Positions 38,230 to 51,400 of a stretch of DNA of 64,000 nt are shown piece by piece. Where the stretch lies: contig NC_060059.1 of NCBI RefSeq assembly GCF_020283565.1, positions 5,897,501 to 5,961,500 on the forward strand, read 5' to 3'. The notes under the pieces were generated by a model. It was not told the origin of the DNA and did no database searches. It saw only the letters and a program-made list of their open reading frames with translations. The stretch is from Trifolium pratense. Lineage: Eukaryota > Streptophyta > Magnoliopsida > Fabales > Fabaceae. Positions within the stretch are counted from its first letter, which is position 1. Each line of letters opens with the position of its first letter. The translations under genes and the position numbers were made by a program.

Positions 38230-39025
38230 TTCGACCCTTGATGAAAGGTAGATTCTATATTATATTTTCTTAAGAAGCCAACAAATGATATTATTAAATA
38301 AAATTAAACACGAGGTGTGTCTAACTAAAAGAATTGTACATCAGCATTACAAAAATAAAATAACATCAATCTCCTTTACCCAAATCTTAACACCAAGTCA
38401 AACAAGGAATTATACACTACAAGTTTAAATAAAAAATCAAACCTTTCTTTCTACTATTCAACCATCATAACGACAGTAATTTCACCTTGACAAACAACAT
38501 ATCAATTGATATTTCTTTGAATGCAAAAATCCTATTATTTATTTCTTTCCATATACTTCAACAATAAGTTGACCAATTGGCTTATACACCTGTCCTAACT
38601 TATTTACTAAAAACATAAGCATTACAAAATTGTAAAGCGTGATCAGCAACTAAATTTGATAACAAACCATAAACGTCTTACCAATTGGGAATTTTGTATC
38701 ACATAGATTCAAAGAAAGAACATCCAAAAAATAAGTGGTTAGAATTTTCATTCTCACCATATCCTTGTACACATAATAAAAAATCTAAATGAACCATTGA
38801 GCGGCGAACTATAATGTCTTTTGTTGGAAGCCTATTATATACTAATAACCTCGAAGCAAATAAAAACACCTTTAAATGAACTATTTTGTTCCAGATAACG
38901 TCGTTATGAGCTACCACCTTTAATCGAACCGTGTGAGTGAGTAAATGATATTCGCTAACTGAGTACCCTGAATCTGGATCAGGATATCGCCACTTCCAAC
39001 AATCTTGAATTTCAATAAACATATA
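38230..39025 (-). mobile_element. LINE fragment: reverse-transcriptase zinc-binding region and 3' end
   Basis: A minus-strand frame to 38699 encodes the zf-RVT region found after plant LINE reverse transcriptases: WKWRYPDPDSGYSVSEYHLL, VIWNKIVHLKVFLFASRLLV, YNRLPTKDI, then the Cys/His-containing NSNHLFFGCSFFES. Downstream, broken by stops, are LQFCNAYVFSK-like, SIWKEINNRIFAFKE and KVKLLSL-WLNSRKKGL, the usual order at LINE 3' ends. 5'-truncated and defective; no poly(A) or target duplication found. Confidence 0.78.
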
Positions 39026-39180
39026 TATTGTTCACAAGCCCTAACTCAACTATAAATGTCATTCTTGTTAGGTCGAACACCTTCATTTAGGTTTGAACTA
39101 GGAACCTCATTGTACGAGTTCCAACGATGTTTATTCCTTGTTCAAGTAAAATGACCAAACATGAAAATACGCATTATGAC

Positions 39181-39225
39181 AATCAATATGTTTTTTTTTT
39201 TTTTTGAAGAAATCAATATGTTTTT
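39181..39225 (-). repeat. Short poly(T) insertion with 15-bp duplication
   Basis: AATCAATATGTTTTT at 39181-39195 and 39211-39225 flanks ten T plus GAAGA (minus strand TCTTC then A10). Confidence 0.8.
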
Positions 39226-40084
39226 ATACTTTTTGAATTTGACATTTTTGGCTTTCTAGTAATATAAATGTCGTGGATATTATAAAAATTGTTTAAGGTA
39301 TTATACATAATAATATAGTGTTTTCCAGGTCTGATTTTTTTAGAAGAATTGATTTTTTCATAAAAAAGAATGAGCAATGCAACTTGTTATCGTCTGATGT
39401 CTCTAACAAATCTATGAATGTGATTTAAAAAAATAAAAAATTATGCCACTAAAAAAGAGTTAGCATTGCAGCTTTCTACAAGTGGTGTTCCAAAAAATAA
39501 TACTCGTAAATTAATATTATTAAATTAAATTAAAGTATTGACAATTGGATTCATGGTGCTTTAGTTTGATTTTTCAAAAACAGAACAAAAGCAAAACAAA
39601 GCAACCAAAAAAGGTTTGATATTATCTACCAAAACCGTGGTCTCCGGGGTCCACGGAAGCTGAGCCGTGCCACTTCTCCGACGGACTCCTTCTCTCTTCT
39701 TCCTCTCACACCTGCTCAGGTTCCTCTCCTCCTCCTCTTCTCTTTCCTTACCCCTTCTTTTCATATTAAATCTTCTTTTTTTTTTCTTCTAAAATTGCAG
39801 CTCCTTTTGTTTACAACTGTTGAGATAAGATTCATAGGGTTTTTTTTGGATCTAGGGTTGTTTAGTTTCGCCTGAATTTTGATGGCTTTATTCCCTTTTC
39901 TTTGGTTCATCGCTTCCATATACTGTTGTGTGTACGTTTTCGTTTTAGAGTTTATTAAGGACCGTACATGTCCCTGTTCATAATTCTGGTTGGAATTTTT
40001 GTCTTGGTGTCTTTTCAACTAACAAAAAAGAAGTTTTTTTTTTTTTTTTTAGCTTTTGCTTTTAATTTCTTAAAAGGGTTTGCT

Positions 40085-40155
40085 AGAATCTGTTCTTAGT
40101 TGGTACTTGGTAACCAAAATTAAAAAAAAAAAAAAAAGAATCTTTTCTTAGTTGG
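40085..40155 (+). repeat. Short poly(A)-tailed insertion with 19-bp duplication, in the PEPRK2-like leader intron
   Basis: AGAATCTGTTCTTAGTTGG (40085-40103) and AGAATCTTTTCTTAGTTGG (40137-40155) match at 18 of 19. The 33-base insert is TACTTGGTAACCAAAATT plus an A15 run. Confidence 0.78.
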
Positions 40156-40587
40156 AGAAGCTCAAATCTTCATTGATTGTAACTTTTGAGTTTTGACCTT
40201 TTACTAAGTAGCCATTATGCAGAGTGATGTAACTGTTGACTCATTGTTTTTGCAGATCAGCTGATTTAGAGGGGGAGGGAAGTGTTCCTGAGGTTAAACT
40301 GTCGTTTTCTCGGCTTTGCTTCTCGGTCTCATACTCTTCAGATTAACGTCATTCCGTGGTTTACTACTATTACAGTAAATTTTTCAACCCAATTAAGCTT
40401 CTCGGTGGATTTGATCTAAAGTGCAGCTTTTGGTGGATGGTAGTTTAAACAAGATTGAGTTTGGCACTTATTTTGTCAAAGTGGTTATTACCTGTTTATT
40501 CTTATTGCCCGACGAAGATTTTAAAGAAAGAGAATTCATAGGGTAAATTGCTTGTTACTAGGTTTGTTGAGTGATAACAAAATTGTT

Positions 40588-43170
40588 ATGGCTGTTGCCG
40601 AGAGCGGCAGCAGCATTGAACGCTCAACTTCATTCAACTGTTACAAAGTAGCAAGTTTGACCGAAACCATATTGAACGCAAAGCAAACTTCTAATTTGAA
40701 AGATCGATACATTCTAGGGGAGCAGTTGGGTTGGGGACAGTTTGGTGTCATTAGAACATGCTCCGACAAAATAACCGGAGAGGTTTTGGCATGCAAATCA
40801 ATTGCTAAAGATAGGCTGGTTACTTCAGATGATATGCAAAGTGTTAAACTTGAGATTGAGATCATGGCAAAGTTATCCGGGCATCCTAATGTTGTAGATC
40901 TCAAGGCAGTTTATGAAGAGGAAGATTTTGTTCATTTGGTGATGGAGCTTTGTGCCGGAGGAGAGCTGTTTCACCTGTTAGAGAAGCACGGAAGGTTTTC
41001 TGAGTCTGAAGGAAGGGTTCTCTTTAGGCATCTCATGCAGATGGTTTTGTATTGTCACGAAAACGGGGTTGTTCACCGAGATTTGAAGCCTGAAAACATT
41101 CTCTTAGCAACTAAGTCGTTTTCATCTCCAATTAAATTGGCTGACTTTGGTCTTGCTACCTACATTAAGCCTGGTACTTGCTTTATTTGCTTCCTTTGCG
41201 AACATTATTCTTCTAAAATGCGTGGTTTTCATCTTCAATTATTTGGGTTTGTTTAAGCAGGGCAGAGTTTGCATGGTTTAGTTGGGAGTCCATTTTATAT
41301 AGCTCCAGAGGTATTGGCAGGTGCATATAACCAGGCTGCCGACATTTGGAGTGCCGGGGTTATTCTTTACATTCTACTTAGTGGGATGCCACCATTTTGG
41401 GGAAAGACAAAGTCTCGAATATTTGAAGCCGTTAAGGCTGCTGATTTGAGATTTCCATCTGAACCTTGGGATCGCATCTCTAAATCTGCTAAGGATTTAA
41501 TTAGGCGAATGCTCTGCAGAGAAACTTCTCAAAGGCTCACTGCCCAAGAGGTTTTGGGTAAGTTAAACATGTTTTACTTTTCCTATTCGTGCCTATCTAG
41601 TATGAAGCGATTTGATTCATATTAGTAATTGTAGGTGTTCATGGAATAAAAAAATATTGGAGTTATTGAGACATATAATGACAGTCCAATTGAGAAATAG
41701 ATTATTACTCAATGATTGAATATAATAAAGAATATTGCTTTACTTATTGATTACAAAAATAGAAAATATCATTTAAAGTAACAAATATATTTTCATTCTG
41801 CTGAGTTACTCTGTAGGCCAGGCAATACTGTTAGTTTTATTATGGACAATGGGTCACCCATGAAATTATGCTGTAATACTAAAAGGGGATGTCTTACAGT
41901 ATTAATTTCATTCTATATAGTCATATATGGCATGCAGTGTGCAAGGTTGTTTTGATTTTGCCAGCTATGAACCAACTCACCGAGGACATTGAGCTAGGTT
42001 CTGTCATGCGTTGCATTTGGGTAAATTTCTTAGTTGAATTCTTAGTTGAATGCTTATTGAAACAAGTGAAACTAAGCTGATTTTCATATGGTTTATCTAA
42101 GAACCTTTTTGAAACAAGTTCAAAAGAGCTTATAGGTAGGTCATAAGATATTTTTATTAGGTTAACCAAAGACCTGCCATATGTTATTCAACAAGCAGAA
42201 CTGAGCTCTAGAAGAGGTCTTTCAAATGCTCTGAATTTGATCTATTTTCTTTGGTGCTTGATCTAAATGATCTTCAACTTCAAGTCTATCAATGAAGTTG
42301 GTTTAATTGTTGCTATGTCAATTGTAGAAATAAATAAGATGAAGTGGTTAGAATCTTAACTATCTGATAACTCCCAAACATTGTAGGCCAAAATTTTAAT
42401 AATCTTTATTTTCTGATCAACTTTTCCATTGTAGACCATTGCTGGATGGAAAGCGATCCAACAAATCTGGAACAACTAAGTGAACATAAAATCGAAAGTT
42501 GTGGAGAGTGGCATGTTGATGGCGGCTCCTTCTCTGCATCATTTATGTCGAGGAATGATGACATCAGCTTTGGCGCAGGATCACCTACATGTGACGCTCA
42601 ATCACCTACATTCACATGCAAATCATCGTTTTCTTCCATTTTCGTGGAACCAGTTACACCTTTTTCTGCGCCTAGTGGGTTTTCATTTCGGAGCACAGGC
42701 GGTTCCATTGGTTTGGAATTTTCTTCACCTGTTTCCTCGATGCCAAGCTTTGCATTTCTCAGTCCGAGTTCTGTTGTTGAGCAAAATAGTCTTATATTTG
42801 AGTTCTCGTCTAACACGACTGAAGTAAATGCAATTGCTGGAGGTATGCATCAAGTTTTTCATTTAAACAAATATTTATTGTTGGTTTATTTTAGCTTAGT
42901 ATGGGGTATATATTAATGTTACTACTTCTACTACCAGATTCTCCACTTTCCCTTGGAAATGACATTAAAGAAAGGAATCACAAGCCTGTAGAAACTAAAA
43001 GGGCATGTGTAACAAATTGTTACAGGACATTGGGATTCCACAGCAAGAGAAACCGGACAATTGGACTCGGTGAGTGTGAGCAACTTGATTTTGTTGTGAC
43101 CGAATCAGTCATTCGTTGGTTATCATGCACACAACTTCCTACATCACCAAAATCATCTCTTGTCTGTTGA
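40588..43170 (+). CDS. PEPRK2-like CDPK/SnRK-superfamily protein kinase
   Basis: Ser/Thr kinase of the calcium-dependent kinase superfamily without EF-hands, closest to PEP carboxylase kinase-related kinase 2. Exons 40588-41173, 41261-41557, 42435-42842, 42938-43170; GT-AG; 507 aa. The kinase domain begins at about residue 41: LGWGQFG loop (47-53), ATP-binding K70 in LACKSI, HRDLKPEN with catalytic Asp165, DFG at 187-189, GSPFYIAPEV and DIWSAGVILYILLSGMPPFW. After the kinase comes HCWMESDPTNLEQLS and a Ser/Phe-rich tail ending in TSPKSSLVC. I took ATG 40588 (MAVAESGSS) because it is the first ATG in frame. A probable 5' UTR intron ends at TTTTTGCAG (40255); an upstream mini-frame ATGGTAGTTTAA lies at about 40437. 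Substrates of this branch are poorly known. Frame intact. Confidence 0.92.
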
Positions 43171-43599
43171 AAGGATAAATTGGGTGGTGCAAATTTTGCC
43201 TATTTAACACATTGTACATCTTTCTTGAATTTGCATTGATGTTGTTGTTGTCTTCTAGTTTGCACAAGTCGAGGTTTAATGATGGTGTGTTTCTAATCAT
43301 GTTGTGCTTCTAATTGGTTACTTTTATTGTGTTTTGTCTTCTCATGTTGATGTTAATTATTACCATGAGTGAGTTACGTGAATTCCGCCTGCTGGTTTGT
43401 AAAGTTGTATCTTGATGGTATTCCAGTGTTACCTTGGTGTAATTGAAATGCTTGGAATTGAACTGTAAATTAATGTGTTAATTTTTATATGTATGTATGT
43501 ATGGATGTATGATTCAATTGTGAGGAGGTGATTTTTGATAATTGCCGCAGAAGTAACATGACATTGTTTATGCATTAAATATCACAATGCATGTTTACT

Positions 43600-43659
43600 G
43601 GGCGCCTCATTGTTGAATATATGTTTGTTTTCAGGGCGCCTCATTGTTGAATATATGTT
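43600..43659 (+). repeat. Short direct repeat
   Basis: GGGCGCCTCATTG followed by TTGAATATATGTT occurs at 43600 and again at 43634, eight or so bases apart. Local duplication downstream of the kinase gene. Confidence 0.8.
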
Positions 43660-44017
43660 GATCATGTCAATTTCTAAGTTATGAACTTGAGTTTTTACTC
43701 TAATTTGTGGTGGGAAATTTTTTCAAAATGATTCTCCAATAGGAGAAGACTTGTGCCACTATAAACATGAACATTAGTGCCACTATATCTAAAAAATGAT
43801 TTTCTTAAAGTCACTCTTAGACTTGAAAAAATAAATTTAAAAAAGCTTTTCTTTTAGTCAAACCAAACCATATAATTTTATTATGAATAATGTTTCAAAT
43901 ACAACTAACTGTTCAGTAAAAATAACGAATGATTGATAACCTAATTTATAAAAGGTAGAATTGGACTTTAGTTAAGAGTATGATCAAAGACCTAAGACTA
44001 AGAGTATGATAAAAGAA

Positions 44018-44088
44018 AACAATAAAAACATCTCAATTTTAAGTGATAATTTTTTACTCTCACTTAAAATTGAGATGTTCTTATTGTT
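44018..44088. repeat. Strong hairpin, 29-bp stem and 13-nt loop
   Basis: Arms 44018-44046 and 44060-44088 are inverse copies with one mismatch; core ACATCTCAATTTTAAGTGA. It could be a very small MITE or a young small-RNA hairpin. No known miRNA sequence is recognised. Confidence 0.8.
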
Positions 44089-44687
44089 ATTGGTCGAATG
44101 GCCCTCATGAATTCCACAACAGACAATTTAAACACTTTTATATATTTTAATGTGCACTCTTATCCTACACACCCTCCTTCACACACGCTGTTAGGGCATG
44201 AGTAGCCTAGCAAAACAATAGTTGTTAATGGATAAACGGCTTTGCATTCATCTATCAAGGAGCCATACTCAGTTCAACTATTCACTTAATTCTTTTATGA
44301 AAATTTTCATCTGCTACTCCCTTGTAATCTGATTCAAACACCACAATTGGTAAAAGCATGTTGTGAAGCCGCATTGGAAAAGATGAACTAATGCCCGTGC
44401 ATCCCTAGAGGGGCAGCAGTTCGCGGACCGGATTTGATCGGTTTTAGTTAAACTCGTTTAAAATTAATTGAATTGAGTGTAAACTCCGTATATTTATTTA
44501 AAACCCTACCTTAAATGACGTTTTATTTAAAACACTTGAAATTACATAAAACATCGCAATGTTTATAAAAAACATAAAACATGGCAAGTATAGTAGTATA
44601 CTATAATTTTTTTAGATTTTAGCACATACAAATATTAAACTTATTTATAAAAAAAAAACATGTTTTTATTCATTTATATAAATCTAA

Positions 44688-44728
44688 GTTCAATTTTATT
44701 AGTTTGTCAAAAAATGTTTAATTTTATT
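44688..44728 (+). repeat. Candidate short tailed insertion with 13-bp duplication
   Basis: GTTCAATTTTATT (44688-44700) and GTTTAATTTTATT (44716-44728), 12 of 13, flank AGTTTGTCAAAAAAT. Confidence 0.5.
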
Positions 44729-45048
44729 TATTTATAAACATGCATATGAGTTTTGGTGATGCCTCTTTCACCTGAATTCGAACTAAAAGTTTTAAGTTTC
44801 ATGTTTGTAATATTCAGGTCAATTTTTTAGATAATAAATAACTTGTTGCATTGTTCCCTTCCGGTTAATCTCCTCGACATATATGTCTTTTTCATCAAAA
44901 TATTCACCATAGTGGAAGTTGATGTTACCGGCCACGGTGCAACAAGTTAAAACCTATTTTTTACTAAAAAAACTTAAAACGTAATTGTTACATAAAAAAC
45001 TTAAAATTTAACGGTAACAAATGCAAAACTTAGATATCCCGAATGCAG

Positions 45049-45163
45049 TCCCGTGAACTTAACTCAATTGACAGGACATATTGCATTATATATGCAGGGG
45101 GCTCGGATTCGAACTCCGGTCATCCCACTTATCCACATAGCCACTAAACTACTTAGAATTTTT
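45049..45163 (+). mobile_element. tRNA-derived SINE copy
   Basis: CCCGTGAACTTAACTCAATTG (A-box region), CTCGGATTCGAACTCC (B-box) and ATAGCCACTAAACTACTT near the end match the 36.6-kb SINE. The poly(A) tail is not preserved and no duplication was found. It ends about 320 bp before the valyl-tRNA synthetase ATG. Confidence 0.7.
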
Positions 45164-45483
45164 TTTTTGAAAATACATCTTGGCATAAAATTATAGTTAA
45201 GGACGGTCTTTACTGTTACCGAGACAAAATTTACAAGAAAAAAAGACCTTAAACCATTTTTTGTTACTAATGCATTATGCATAGAGTGGCGAAACACAGT
45301 GTAAATCGCATTTGTTTGCTTACGCAGGTTTCTATTGTACATTAGTGTGGCTGCTACTTAGGTTTACTTTGTTTTGTGCTTTGGTTTCTTCTCTCTCACT
45401 CTGTCTATCTCTATTTTTTCTAGAGCCGTTATTTCCTTTCCCAACTTCGCCACACACACAACAATCTTCACTCTTCTTCATCA

Positions 45484-48400
45484 ATGGACTCAATCAAGAA
45501 AGACCAAGCTACACCCGTACCTGAAGACCCAGAGAAGAAGAAGAAAAAGGAAGAAAAGGTTCTCCTTCATCATCATCATCTTATCTCGTTTTTAAGTTTT
45601 TATTAATCCAGATTCGATTCGCATTAATGGGTTTCGAACAAAATTTATTCTTTTTCAATCCTATTTTCTTAAACCCCATTTTTGAAGGGTTTTTTTTTTG
45701 GGTTTTTTCTGATGTCACAATTTTATGGATTTTTATTAGGCAAGAGAGAAGCAATTGAAGCTTGAGAAGTTTCTTCAGAAGAAAGCTCAGGTGAGTTGCT
45801 GTTTTTTATTTTTCCTTTCTGTGCAATTCTTACATTTATTTTGCTATTTTTTTTCTCCATGTGTATTGTTTATCAATTTGATCTTGTAAATAATGTTTGG
45901 TGTTTTTGCTTTTTATTTACTTGATGTTGGTTTTAGCAACAACAAGCTCAACAATCATCCACTGCTGCTAAAAAGAGTGAAAAGAAAACTGTGAAGCGTG
46001 TCCCAGAGGATGAAAATCCTGCGGATTACATTGATCCTGAGACTCCATTGGGTGATAAGAAACAAATGTCCAGGCAATTGGCAAAACAGTATAATCCAAC
46101 TGCCGTGGAGAAATCGTAAGTGTTAATTCAGTTATTGTGGTTGTTAGTTGCTGCTACTACACTTCAATTGAATGAAATGCTTATCTTTTATTTTGTTACG
46201 GTTTAGGTGGTACGAGTGGTGGGAGAAATCAAAGTATTTTGTGGCAGATGCTAGCAGCACAAAACCACCTTTTGTTATTGTGAGTCTCTTATACTTATTC
46301 TGATGCTGTGTGAAATGTGAAGTTAACATTGTTTAAATTTTCGTGTATGTACTAAAGACATTTTTGCCTGATTGGAGATTTAAATGTGAGTATAACTCAC
46401 ATGTGTGTGTAACTCATGGAGTGTGAAATAATATTTTTCTGTATAGCTGAGGTTAACTTTTAAATGAAAAATGGAAATGTACTGGTCCATTGATTAAGTA
46501 TTAGCTGAGGTTAAGAATTTTCAGAATCAATTGTATTACTATGGGTCTTTGATGGAATCAGATGAAACACCGCAAATAGATTATAAAATTTTGTGATATT
46601 GATATATGGTTATCTTCATTGTATTTTATATGGAATATAGCATCTTGATCTTGCTGTAATCTTGAAAAGATTTTGGCTATGTTATTTTCTTACCTCTGCT
46701 ATCTATGTACATGCAAAATGGCTGCACAAACTCAAATGACACAGACAAGTCGTGTCGTTTTTGCTCCCTACTTATGTATTTAAAATTTGACTGTGCTATA
46801 ATTTTAGGTTTTGCCTCCACCAAACGTGACAGGTGCTCTCCATATAGGTCATGCTCTAACCGCTGCAATAGAGGTATCTTATATTTTCCATTTTCAGTTC
46901 AGTTTTGTTGTTTAAAACAGTTAACGGCAATGTGATATATTGCTTGCAGGATACGATGATTCGTTGGCGAAGAATGTCTGGCTACAATACTCTGTGGGTG
47001 CCTGGGATGGATCATGCGGGAATTGCTACACAGGTTTTTTATTTTAAAATTAATAATTATGAGGAAAAAATATGCTATATTAGAGTATAGATATAGAAAG
47101 CACTTTTGTGTGCTGGTGTGTTGGTTTTGAAGATTAGGCATAATAGAACTAAATAAATTAGGAAGATAAAGTTAGTAATAACATGGCTGTCTCTTATGTT
47201 AATTGGTGGTTAGGTCACCCAAGGCCCATTTTTTCTCTGTGAGCAATTGTTTCTTTGTGATATATACAATTGAGGATTTAACCACGTGAACGAGATTCTT
47301 GAGTCTGCAGCATTGAAAACTATTTGTTATTTATATCATTGGTTGAACAATATTAGAAAAGCATGAGTTTATTATCTTCTATTGTCTATAGAGCATTCAT
47401 TTTTATTCACATGCTTTTTGTTTCTATTGCTACAAAGTGATATTTTTCAAACATAAATATAGTAATGGTTACACTTCGCAACAATATGGATGATGAATAT
47501 TTGTCTGACTGTCTACTTAGTATACATTGTAAAGAAAATTGTTAAAAAGTCTAGTGTAGATTCAATTATAGATGCTTGTTGTTACATGCTGGAGATGCAT
47601 TCTGAATTTTGATGGATTTCTAATGTAATCAGTGCTTTTTATTAAACTTGATGCATCAATATATCTTGGATGAGCTCCGATTCTTAAATTTTTCCCATGC
47701 GATGTCCAACTTGATGCAGGTGGTTGTGGAGAAAAAGATAATGCGTGAAAAGCAACTAACCAGGCATGATTTGGGCCGTGAAAAATTTATCTCAGAGGCA
47801 TGTTTTATAAATAATATTTGCACTCAAAGTTCTTAATAATTTGAGGTTTGATATTTTCTTTGTTTGTTCTAACTCTTATGGCTTTGGTGAATATTGGTAA
47901 AAGTAGGTTTGGGAATGGAAAAACAAGTACGGGGGCACAATTTTGCAACAATTACGCCGATTAGGAGCATCTCTGGATTGGTCTCGTGAGGTAAATATGT
48001 AACTTGTTTAGTGTTTATACCAAATTTTGGGGGGTGGGTGGAGAATCTGTTAAAATGGAAAGAAAATGAGCTCAAAAGAAGTAAAGATTAATCCACTGTG
48101 CTGCATGCATGTCTAGTTACACACCGGGAGTTAGATAGCTATTTCTCATGCAATTTCACCATCATAGTGTACTGCCTTTTACATGTATATGCATTCTATT
48201 CTAAGTCTCACTCTCTTTCCAGTGCTTCACAATGGATGACAAAAGATCTAAGGCTGTGACTGATGCTTTTGTGATTCTTTACAAGCAAGGCCTTGTCTAT
48301 AGGTGAGGTGGATATTGGTAATATGTGTTGTCTTTATGTAATGTTTCATTCATATTTATCTGAGCTTCTCCATTGATGCTGATTCCAATTTTAATTTTAT

Positions 48401-51400
48401 ACTCAAGCACGATGTTATAAAGATCGTTGATTGTATCAGGACAATGCATTATTGAAACTATATATATATATATATAGACACACACACACACACTCACTAT
48501 GTCAACGAATAATAATATTTACATAAAGAAAAAGCAAATACAATTGTGCTTGTAAGACTTTGTCGCAGACCTATTAACTGTCTGATGCCCTTCAATCTCA
48601 CACACATGTTAAAAGTACGAGCCAAAAAACTTTTACATAAACTACTTCTTGCCAAGCATTCTAAAGTCAAAACAAGAATCACATGGACTAAGGAGTAAGG
48701 CCAGATTTTGGAAACATGATAGATTAAATCTCCAGTGTAGACTAAAGTATATTTAGTGGATTTGCAGACTTGTTGACTGGCAAATGGTAAAATCATCGTA
48801 TATTTATGTATATTTAGTTGATTTGCAAACTTGCGTATCACTTATTCTGCTTATTTAGCCGATTGTTCTCTCAAATTTGAGTTCTTTTATGACTCTAAAT
48901 GGCTCTTTTACAGATATATACTACTTGTATTACAATTTGTACTCAATATTTTTGTTTCATATGCCTGTCATATAACTCTAAAGTGCCTTTTGCTTAATAT
49001 ATTACTCTGTCATTGTTACAGGGACTTACGGTTAGTAAATTGGGATTGTGTGTTACGAACAGCAATATCTGATATTGAGGTGCGTGATGAATGTACTTTG
49101 CTGTTTCATCGGATTTGTTTTATATGTAATGTATTGATTGATGTATTTGCTTGTTGCATGCAGGTGGATTATATTGATATAAAAGAAAGGACCCTGCTAA
49201 AGGTTCCAGGATACGACAAACCTGTTGAATTTGGCGTTTTAACAAAATTTGCTTACACACTGGAAGGGAACCTAGGTGAAATTGTTGTTGCCACAACTAG
49301 GATAGAAACTATGCTTGGCGACACTGCAATTGCCGTACATCCTACTGATGACCGATACAGTCAATTTCATGGAAAATATGCTGTTCACCCATTTAATGGC
49401 AGAAAACTTCCTATAATCTGTGATGCTATTCTTGTTGATCCAAAGTTTGGGACAGGTGCTGTTAAGGTATTCTCCATTTTATTCAAGGTTAAAAGTTCCA
49501 TCAAAGTTCTCTTTCGATGTTGTAAATGCTACAATGCTTTCTTTATGGCTTGCAGATTACACCAGCCCATGATCCTAATGATTTTGAGGTTGGAAAACGT
49601 CACAACCTTGAATTTATTAATGTTTTCACTGACGATGGGAAAATAAATTCCAATGGTGGCTCTGAATTTTTGAACATGCCACGATTTAAAGCCCGGGAAG
49701 CAATAACTGAAGCATTAAAAAAGAAGGTATTGTCATAGAAATCTCTATTTCATATTAAATCTCTGGTGATTAGGCAACAAATATGTTACGATGAAAAAAA
49801 TTTGTTGGGAAGTATGGATGTCAAATTTTTTTGTTGCAAAGTACCTGTGGCGATTTTAATTTTTTTATTCTTTCTTAAAATGCTGCTTCCAATATTCTTC
49901 TTTTGGCCCCTAATTATCTACTAGTATATTTCTGCTAGAGGTACTAGCAATGCCGTCAAACATATAACCTTGAACTAGGATCAGGAGGACTGAGAAGGGT
50001 GGATGATCGAATCATGGATTGTATGATCCTACTGTAACTGCAAATTATACTTTTACATGCATAAAAAATAGATAAAGATAATGACCTCTAAACACAATTA
50101 TAATACAAAGGAACAGAAAAAATGTGAATGGGCTAGTTAAAATGTTAATAAACAAAAGAGATGAAAAATTAAAAAACAACTTAAACCCAAGCAACAAAAA
50201 ACACAAAAAAGGAAATATATATTATGTTTAAGGGCTCATTTGAGCCCTTGCCTCAACAGTGGCTGCACGAGGCAGCAAGTAAAAACAGGCATTGGGTGTT
50301 CTAGCCGTTGTATTAGTATTTATCTCTATCTTAAGTTAGAAGTTTTTTTTTAATCAAATTAGAAGTTGACTCTTTAATGACACACACACTAATTTCAAGG
50401 ACATTCAATGTTTTATTTGCTTTCTTTCATGTAGGATCTTTATAGAGGTTCTGAAAACAATGAGATGCGCCTTGGTGTATGTTCAAGAAGCAATGATGTT
50501 ATAGAGCCCATGATAAAGCCACAGTGGTATGTTAATTGCAGTGATATCGCAAAGGAAGCTCTTCATGCTGTCACAGATGAGGAAAACAAAAGGGTAGAGA
50601 TTATTCCAAAACAATATGTGGCTGATTGGAAGAGGTACTTATATATTTATTGTTTGCCTTTTGCAATTTCTTATATTAATACAAGGCTACCCAACTTATA
50701 TTTTCAGATCACTCCTTCCACCTGTGAATATATTTTAGCATCTCTAGATTTTGTTCAATAATAGCATCATTATCTTTGTAATTTTTAGTGAGATATGTTT
50801 TGAGATTGAGTTTGACTGGTAGAGGTAAAGACTCCGAAGAAGTATAAATAAATAAATATAATTAATTCAATTAATTGTCACTGCTTTCCTTATGTCAAAA
50901 GACATAGAAAATATCTTGAAACATCATATTATTATATCGGAGATATTTTAGAGTATCTTAGGTAATCTCTAGGGACTGGTTTATGTTTAATTGTATTTTG
51001 TGATTTGTTGTCTTATAGTTTGGATCTATTACTAATTAGCATAAATTGAGGCTAATGAAGGGTATTTTGTAATACTGTTACACACAATATATTCATTTAT
51101 ATGATTGAAATTATGTTCTCTCTTTTCCTTACTATTTTCATAATGTCGACATCACTTATTTCTTATGCTCAACCAAGTACATTTGTCAAACAAAGATGGC
51201 AAATTGTTGAAGGATGTTATTATTTGAGTGGAGTCAATTTTATTTATATTAAATTACACTTAGGGCACAATCTTGTGGTGGCCAACTTCACATGCTCTAG
51301 TTCCAGTTATTTTCTCAAATCCCTTTATTTGTATGATATAACCATGCCTAATCAAGGTGTAAAATTTTGCAGATGGCTTGAAAACATACGTGATTGGTGC

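Larger units (their letters stand above)
43171..45048. other. Intergenic region between the kinase and valyl-tRNA synthetase genes
   Basis: It starts with the kinase 3' UTR. It contains a 26-bp direct repeat (43600, 43634), a strong hairpin (44018-44088) and a weak tailed insertion (44688-44728). No other gene seen. Confidence 0.5.

Noticed and set aside
45312..45595. Open frames overlapping the VALRS leader
   Set aside because: Out of frame with the synthetase and composed of the CT-rich leader; no family match. Not an organelle-targeting extension, since the frame differs.
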